In this document: positions 6,710 through 11,618 of the stretch, piece by piece
Layout of the letters: each line of letters starts with the position of its first letter
How positions within the stretch are numbered: the stretch's first letter is position 1
NCBI GenBank assembly: GCA_946497905.1
Contig: CAMMMI010000056.1
Coordinates: 1 to 11,618 of the forward strand
Length of the DNA stretch: 11,618 bases
Direction: 5' to 3'
DNA from: an uncultured Clostridium sp.
GTDB taxonomy: Bacteria > Bacillota > Clostridia > TANB77 > CAG-508
Notes under the pieces: model-generated
What the model saw: the letters and a program-made list of their open reading frames with translations, nothing else
Database searches by the model: none
What the model was told of the DNA's origin: nothing
Program-made: the position numbers and the translations under genes

Positions 6710-8797
6710 CTAATTCATTGAAGTCATTGTAGCAAATGAACTTGACATACTTGTTAATCCTATAAATACTAATGGTATTATTAGATATCCAACAAACATA
6801 CATACCATTGGTGCAAAACCTATAAATTTTCCTATCATACCTTTTCTTTTTATAAGTCTTTCATTTGATTCTTTTCTTTTTTCTCTGTAATAATCCCTTT
6901 CAGAATCTAATTCATCAAATGCATCTACTATTGGTATTCTTTCTACAGCTGCTTGTAAACTTTCTATTATTCGTATTAATGGCATATATGAAACTTCTTC
7001 TTTCATCTGTTCTAGTGCTTCCCATGCACCTGCTTCATAGTTATTAACACATTTTGTAATTGGTGATTTGAATATATTTGAATATCTTTCTAGCCATTCT
7101 AATATTATTTCTACACTGACTCTTTCTATTCTCATAAGCATAAGTATAATTGTCTGGAATTGCATTACTTCATCTTCCATTTCTAGTTGTCTCATTTTTA
7201 CTTGGAACATTAAAATCCAAATTGGTGCTATATATGCTACCACTGCAAATACTAATGCTAATAAAATTTCAAACCATTGTATGTATTCACTATTTATAAC
7301 TTGCAATTTTCCAAAAATTCTTTCTGCTGCTTCATAAATTTCATCTTCGCCTTCATCTTCAAATTCCGTTGATTTTATAAGAGCTACATTTATTTCATCA
7401 ACTGTTATATCCATTTGTCCTTTAAATCTATCTAAGAAAATATTGTCCCTTTCGGTAACTTCCATTGCTTTCATTTGATCTTTTTCAGATAATCCACCTA
7501 TTATATTATAGTCTGTGGTCGGTTCTGTATAGACATAATTTACTGCTACTGCATGTAATTGATTAAATATTACAACTGATGCTATACATGTTACTATTGC
7601 CATGCTTATTCTGTTTATATATAACCATTCTAATTTTAAATGTGACGCTGCATCTTTTAACAATTGTGTTACTTTTCTATATTCTTTTGTTCCTTCTTTC
7701 GGTATAAATAAATCTACAAATTTCTTTATCCATTTATTTTTATATAATCTAGCTTGCCATGGATTTTCTGTATTTTTTGTATTTATTCCTGTTGAACCAT
7801 TGTCTTTTAATTTTCTAACTAGTATATATGATACAAATGTTAGTATTAAAATTAATATTTGTACTATCATACCAATTTTGCCTTCATACCAATCAGCTGT
7901 AAATGAAAAGTTACCTACTGCCCAATTTTTTAATGGTTCTAATAATAGTACTGGTGCTATTGATATTACTGATAAACTTTGAAATACATAATTTAGTTTA
8001 TCTCTTTTTAAAATCTCTAATTGCATTTCTTGAGAAATATTATCTATATTTTTTAAGTACAATGATGCACCATTAACTTTTCTATCTCCAAATTCCTTTG
8101 TTAAATATGATATTCCTGCAAATTCTTTTAAGAAACTATTTGGTGCTATATCATAATATTTTTCTAATTCAGTTTCTGGATCATCTGATATTAATATTTC
8201 ATATATTTTTTCTCCTTGCCTAGAAATGCTTTTTTCATCATCTTGTGAAACCTGATATATCGCTTCTTCGACCATGTTATATTCATGATATGCATGTCTA
8301 ATTTCAGAGAAAAAATCTATTTGTTCTTTTAATATGTTATTATCTATTTTATCTACTGAGCCATCTATTAGTGTATCTACCATAAATAGTTCAAATATTA
8401 ATAAAATAAACATTAATAAATAATTGGTATATGTAATAAAAATTGTAATAATTATTAATGGTACTAATATTACAAGTGCTTTTGTTAAAATCTTTGCTGA
8501 AACTTTTCTTGTGTTATATTCATCGTCTACATTTATTATTTCTAATCTTCTTCTTAATTTTAAAATATATCTTTTTATAAATGGTATTCTTATATATGTA
8601 AGATACAATTTTTGAAATAAAACTTCTGTTGAAAAGCTTTTTTCTCTTGTTCCGCTTTGTAGTTTTTGTATCTTTTTATATTCTGAACCTTTCATCTTTT
8701 TAGATATAATTACATATGCAATAAGGATTAATATAAATGCTCCTCCTGCTATTCCCATTAGTAAAAAGATTGTATTATTGTCCACTTGCTTTAGCAC
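6710..8797 (-). CDS. TadB-TadC-like double platform protein (two T2SSF/GspF-type modules)
   Basis: A 695-aa polytopic membrane protein. Likely membrane segments lie at about 11-31, 104-122, 124-144, 270-288, 308-327, 395-415, 508-531 and 659-681. The cytoplasmic region at 155-268 resembles a first T2SSF module of TadB type. The region at 535-655 resembles the second, TadC-type module, with LDSERDYYREKRKESNERL just before the last membrane helix as is usual for TadC. Tad loci normally encode these halves as separate proteins of around 300 aa, so this looks like a fusion. The platform would sit in the membrane, bind the ATPase and lift pilin subunits into the filament. The start is unclear: the upstream-most GTG (8795-8797) overlaps the AAGGAGG ribosome binding site, so the GTG at 8783-8785 (691 aa) is more likely. 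It lies between the ATPase and first pilin-like genes. Confidence 0.87.
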   Translation of the reverse strand: MLKQVDNNTIFLLMGIAGGAFILILIAYVIISKKMKGSEYKKIQKLQSGTREKSFSTEVLFQKLYLTYIRIPFIKRYILKLRRRLEIINVDDEYNTRKVSAKILTKALVILVPLIIITIFITYTNYLLMFILLIFELFMVDTLIDGSVDKIDNNILKEQIDFFSEIRHAYHEYNMVEEAIYQVSQDDEKSISRQGEKIYEILISDDPETELEKYYDIAPNSFLKEFAGISYLTKEFGDRKVNGASLYLKNIDNISQEMQLEILKRDKLNYVFQSLSVISIAPVLLLEPLKNWAVGNFSFTADWYEGKIGMIVQILILILTFVSYILVRKLKDNGSTGINTKNTENPWQARLYKNKWIKKFVDLFIPKEGTKEYRKVTQLLKDAASHLKLEWLYINRISMAIVTCIASVVIFNQLHAVAVNYVYTEPTTDYNIIGGLSEKDQMKAMEVTERDNIFLDRFKGQMDITVDEINVALIKSTEFEDEGEDEIYEAAERIFGKLQVINSEYIQWFEILLALVFAVVAYIAPIWILMFQVKMRQLEMEDEVMQFQTIILMLMRIERVSVEIILEWLERYSNIFKSPITKCVNNYEAGAWEALEQMKEEVSYMPLIRIIESLQAAVERIPIVDAFDELDSERDYYREKRKESNERLIKRKGMIGKFIGFAPMVCMFVGYLIIPLVFIGLTSMSSSFATMTSMN

Positions 8798-8803
8798 CTC
8801 CTT
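8797..8803 (-). promoter_or_regulatory. ribosome binding site that decides the platform-gene start
   Basis: AAGGAGG on the minus strand occupies 8803-8797, so its last G is the first base of the GTG at 8797-8795. A ribosome cannot use both. The next in-frame start, GTG at 8785-8783, lies 11 nt downstream, slightly long but workable; the next ATG is at codon 14 of the longer frame, inside the first membrane segment. Confidence 0.7.
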
Positions 8804-8808
8804 TTTTT

Positions 8809-8887
8809 CTAGTTTGACAGGGGACGCTCCTTTGCTCCATGGTATTCCTTATTATATTAAGGAACTTCCCCTTCTCTTATGAACTAG
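8809..8887. repeat. REP-like / MITE-like inverted repeat
   Basis: A 79-bp element bounded by CTAGTT (8809-8814) and AACTAG (8882-8887). Inside, GGGGACGCTCCTT (8820-8832) is an imperfect inverse of AAGGAACTTCCCC (8859-8871), matching at 10 of 13 positions. A competing perfect hairpin, TTCCTTA (8845-8851) with TAAGGAA (8858-8864), overlaps it, and GCTCC occurs twice at 8826-8830 and 8834-8838. It is clearly more GC-rich than its surroundings. The GACAGGGGAC and TCCTTTG wording recalls dispersed REP-type repeats of Firmicutes that are mobilised by RAYT (Y1 tyrosine) transposases; that link is from memory. It fills the gap between the ATPase stop and the platform-gene ribosome binding site. Confidence 0.65.
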
Positions 8888-8918
8888 TGATTAAATTTTT
8901 TCAAGTTTTTGTTATCTT

Positions 8919-10892
8919 TTAAACTTCAGTTTTTGGTTTTCTTCCTCTTCTTTTTGGTGTTGCTACTGTTTCTTGTGCTTTATCTAAATCATAATTAAAT
9001 TTTTTGTATGTATTTGGCCAATGTTTTTCTAGGAAATTGTCAAATGCTTCTATATCTGACTCATCCATGTTGTTTCTCATTTCTTTTACATTTTCTTCTG
9101 ATATAGGATTTGTTATTACATATTCCCCATCTACAAATTCTAGTATATTTCTATATGTATATAATTGCTTATCTGTTGATTTTGTAAAATAATGTGTTGC
9201 ATTATCAAAGAATTTATCAAATTTTCCTTCTAATGTTTTTTCTTTTCTATGATCAAATGTATATTCATTTTTGCTTTCTACTGGTATACATTCTGTTATT
9301 CTTTCTATATATCTTCTTCCTCTAAAGTCTTTTACTTGGTGTACATCAAAGTTTAGAACTTGTACAACTTGTTCTTCTGCTGTTTTTTCGTCTGTAAATA
9401 CTCCTGTTCTAAGCATTGAGTTTCTTAGAGCTGTTACCAAGTTTGGAAATGTTTTTGCGTGGTGAGTGAATAATGTAAATTTTGATGCAACTTGTGCTGC
9501 TTGTATCATCCAAGAAGCTACGGGGTCTGTTGCAACCTCACCGATGATATTAACAGAACCATCTGTTTTCTTTTGAACGTCTAGTCCTTCTTGTCCTGAA
9601 ATTGTATCTGTTTCTCTAAATGTTAATATGTTTCTTGTTGGGTATATTTTTCTTAAGTGTAATTCGAATGCTGTTTCTTGAACCCTTATGTTCATTGTTT
9701 CATATATATTTTCTATCATTCCCATTAATAATGTTGTCTTACCTGAACCTTGTTCACCTGTTATTGATACAATTCTTGCTCCTTTTACTAAGAATTTCAG
9801 TAAATCAATTGCATCTTCTTTTCCTGGAAGTGTAACTAATTGTTCAAGTGTTGCACGTTTTACGTCAAATTTTCTTACGAAAAATGCCCATGTTTCTGAA
9901 AAGCTTGGTCTTACAACAACAACACGAGAACCGTCTTTCATTTCATTTATTTTATAACCATTTGTGTCTGATAATTGTCCTGGATTATTATATTTATATA
10001 TGTTTTGACATACTCTTTTTAATTCTGCTTCTGTTCCAAATGATAAAAATGCTAATCTAATTGATTTACCTTGGAAAAATATCCATATACTATCACATGC
10101 CCTTGGAACTTTATGTTCTTCTATTTGATTCAAGTAATCTCCATCAATTTGTGCTACTTGGCTTAAAAAACTTTCTGGTAATCCGGATACACCACCAGAA
10201 ACACCATCTATATTCATGTCTCTTACTTCATCAATACTGCTATATCCTTTATAGTGTTGATATATTCTTTGTACTACTACACTTAGCTTGTCTGAAAAAG
10301 ATAGTACTATATTTTCTTTCTCGTAGATGTCTTCTATTTCATTGCTTGTTATTACATATGATGGTTTTGTTTCTCCTTCTACATATTTTAATTCTGCTAA
10401 ATCATATTTTTTTATAAGTTCTGTAAGGGCTTCATAACCAAATTCTTTTTTATATGCATAAATTAAAATATCGAATTTATCTTGTGCTGTTAAAAGAGAT
10501 GGTATGTCAAAGGCTATAGCTTTTGATACATTAGATTCGTTAACTCCATATTCTTTTGCTAATAAGTCAAATATTAATTCTTTGACATATTTCTTGTCAT
10601 TAACATCTCCATATGTACATCCTTTTAAAGCTTTTTTTAACTCATATTTCTTATTTTTTCTTCTTTTCAGTTCTTCTTCTGATAAACCTATATCATATAG
10701 ATTTATTTTGGTTATTTCATCTAGTCTTTTTTTAACAAATTCTGTCATCATTTCTATAGTATATGTTTTATCATCATTTAAGTCTACTGTTTCTTCTACT
10801 TCTGCATCTTTTTTCTTTTTTATAATGAAATATACTAGATAACCAGCAACTATTAACACTACTAGTATTAATATTATATTTGTTATTGTCAT
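8919..10892 (-). CDS. membrane-anchored TadA/VirB11-type secretion ATPase
   Basis: A 657-aa ATPase of the type II/IV secretion superfamily. Residues 4-24 form a hydrophobic anchor followed by KKKK, unusual because TadA proteins are normally soluble. An N-terminal domain (about 45-340) precedes the RecA-like domain, which carries Walker A GEQGSGKTT (379-387, Lys385). An acidic stretch at 407-429 ends in RETD, the Walker B-like VNIIGEV (447-453, Glu452) follows, and the His box is FTHHAKT (475-481). The extreme C-terminus is basic, with RGRKP (649-653) resembling an AT-hook core. The hexameric enzyme would use ATP to drive the platform protein that follows. ATG at 10890-10892 is supported by AAGGAGG at 10899-10905, which overlaps the stop of the preceding TadZ-like gene, so the two genes are probably translationally coupled. 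At 657 aa it is longer than usual CpaF/TadA proteins of roughly 400-480 aa. Confidence 0.92.
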   Translation of the reverse strand: MTITNIILILVVLIVAGYLVYFIIKKKKDAEVEETVDLNDDKTYTIEMMTEFVKKRLDEITKINLYDIGLSEEELKRRKNKKYELKKALKGCTYGDVNDKKYVKELIFDLLAKEYGVNESNVSKAIAFDIPSLLTAQDKFDILIYAYKKEFGYEALTELIKKYDLAELKYVEGETKPSYVITSNEIEDIYEKENIVLSFSDKLSVVVQRIYQHYKGYSSIDEVRDMNIDGVSGGVSGLPESFLSQVAQIDGDYLNQIEEHKVPRACDSIWIFFQGKSIRLAFLSFGTEAELKRVCQNIYKYNNPGQLSDTNGYKINEMKDGSRVVVVRPSFSETWAFFVRKFDVKRATLEQLVTLPGKEDAIDLLKFLVKGARIVSITGEQGSGKTTLLMGMIENIYETMNIRVQETAFELHLRKIYPTRNILTFRETDTISGQEGLDVQKKTDGSVNIIGEVATDPVASWMIQAAQVASKFTLFTHHAKTFPNLVTALRNSMLRTGVFTDEKTAEEQVVQVLNFDVHQVKDFRGRRYIERITECIPVESKNEYTFDHRKEKTLEGKFDKFFDNATHYFTKSTDKQLYTYRNILEFVDGEYVITNPISEENVKEMRNNMDESDIEAFDNFLEKHWPNTYKKFNYDLDKAQETVATPKRRGRKPKTEV

Positions 10893-10904
10893 CAGATTTC
10901 CTCC

Positions 10905-11618
10905 TTACATATTAGTTTGTAAATCTTTTAGTCTATATATAATATTATCAACTGTTCTTTTAACTTCTTCTATAAAAATTGCATTTCTATCTTCTGCATC
11001 TATTTTTTTTAGCCTCCAAAATAAATCTGGTACTTGTGCTTCTTCTGAAGCTTCAAAAAATAGAGTATTATAAGGAATTGTTGATACACGATTTTTTTCT
11101 TTCATATATCTAGAAATATTTTTCACTGAATATTTTGAATATTTGTCATATCTTCCTATTAGTATTAATGTCTTTTTTTCTTTGAATATTTTATTTTTCT
11201 CTCTATATTCTAAAAATCTATTTATACTTGAAAGCCTTTGACTTAATGTTGCTACTATTAAATTTGAGTTATTTAATATCGCTTCTGTTATTTTTTCTTG
11301 TACTTCCATATCTAAATCTACAAGTATTAAGTCATAATAATTATTTGCTAAATTGATGATATCAGGATACATATTTCTTAATTCTTCATACTCATAAGTA
11401 CTTCCATTAAAAGATGGTAATATTTCTAATCTATCACTATATACTACTTTAGTGTAATTTGTTATACTTTCTGGAGATATTTTATTACTTTTCATTATTT
11501 TGGCTAGACCTTCTATTCCGTCTTCCATTGCAATATTTGTATTAGGTCCAAATATCCCCATATTTTTTTTAGGCTTTTTTTGTTCAAAAAAGCAATTTAT
11601 TAATCTTTGCTTTTTATA
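10905..11618 (-). CDS. CpaE/TadZ-like MinD/ParA ATPase, 5' end beyond the window
   Basis: The frame stays open from the TAA at 10905-10907 to the right edge, so the gene is partial. In-frame residues upstream of the first ATG (11559-11561) include KKQRLINCFFEQKKP. That ATG has only an A-rich tract and no ribosome binding site before it, so it is internal. The visible part is the back half of a deviant-Walker ATPase: LEILPSFNGS, then NYYDLILVDLD (the MinD/ParA LILVD strand), then SNLIVATLSQRLSSINR, LILIGRYDKYS and a C-terminal helix. The Walker A P-loop would lie outside the window. In Tad systems CpaE/TadZ localises the pilus machine, often to a pole. Its place just before the ATPase, 12 nt away, supports that role here. 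It could instead be a more general MinD-like regulator. Confidence 0.8.
   Translation of the reverse strand, partial: YKKQRLINCFFEQKKPKKNMGIFGPNTNIAMEDGIEGLAKIMKSNKISPESITNYTKVVYSDRLEILPSFNGSTYEYEELRNMYPDIINLANNYYDLILVDLDMEVQEKITEAILNNSNLIVATLSQRLSSINRFLEYREKNKIFKEKKTLILIGRYDKYSKYSVKNISRYMKEKNRVSTIPYNTLFFEASEEAQVPDLFWRLKKIDAEDRNAIFIEEVKRTVDNIIYRLKDLQTNM

Noticed and set aside
6612..6803. 63-codon minus-strand frame bridging the platform gene and the first pilin-like gene
   Set aside because: It is an out-of-frame shadow of two well-supported genes, with no recognisable protein features.
8775..8840. 21-residue minus-strand mini-frame (ATG at 8838-8840) with AAGGA five bases upstream, overlapping the platform-gene start
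   Set aside because: The start and ribosome-binding-like bases are part of the REP-like repeat arms, and nothing supports the peptide. A leader-peptide role is possible but unsupported.
8814..8860. TTGACA on the plus strand at 8814-8819 as a sigma-A -35 box
   Set aside because: No -10 box lies at 16-18 bases, the direction opposes all genes here, and the bases belong to the repeat element.
9620..10417. Several plus-strand frames opposite the ATPase gene
   Set aside because: The opposite strand encodes clear Walker A, Walker B and His-box motifs; the plus-strand products are Leu/Phe-rich antisense artefacts.
1..11618. CRISPR array, tRNA or rRNA genes, insertion-sequence transposase
   Set aside because: No regularly spaced repeats, no tRNA-like cloverleaf ends, no rRNA-like GC-rich tract and no transposase-like reading frame were seen on either strand.

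Overview
The window is very AT-rich, with coding lying almost wholly on the minus strand, short intergenic gaps and strong GGAGG-type ribosome binding sites. It carries an intact SpoIVB-type sporulation protease. Together these point to an endospore-forming Firmicute of the Clostridia, probably an uncultured or gut lineage; that placement is inferred.

Layout, in the direction of minus-strand transcription (right to left). A CpaE/TadZ-like MinD/ParA protein enters from the right edge with its 5' end missing (10905-11618). It is followed by a membrane-anchored TadA/VirB11-type secretion ATPase (8919-10892), then a 79-bp REP-like inverted repeat, then a large TadB-TadC-like double platform protein (6710-8797). 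Next come seven single-anchor proteins. Three small pilin-like proteins begin MENASKAL (6290-6700, 5768-6259, 4808-5194). Interspersed or following are a relative with a different N-terminus (5274-5705), a 216-aa relative beginning MENVVDAL (4131-4781), a 173-aa protein (3533-4054) and a 607-aa Tyr-rich protein (1622-3445). Gaps are mostly under 100 nt, so 11618 to 1622 reads as one operon for a Tad-like / type IV filament-like machine of a one-membrane cell. The ATPase would drive the platform, which would assemble the small pilin-like subunits; the TadZ-like protein may place the machine in the cell, and the 607-aa protein may be a tip or minor component. No prepilin peptidase, CpaB or secretin gene lies in the window.

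The left end holds a separate unit. A 105-bp hairpin element precedes spoIVB (188-1414, GTG start). spoIVB converges through a bidirectional terminator hairpin with a plus-strand coding remnant at the left edge. That remnant looks like the C-terminus of a HEPN/UPF0332-type protein and appears frameshifted.

The most notable content is the operon. It has a multi-paralogue pilin-like set with a shared N-terminus and a shared C-terminal Cys motif, an ATPase with its own transmembrane anchor, and a fused platform protein. I know of no characterised equivalent, although the core components are recognisably Tad-like.
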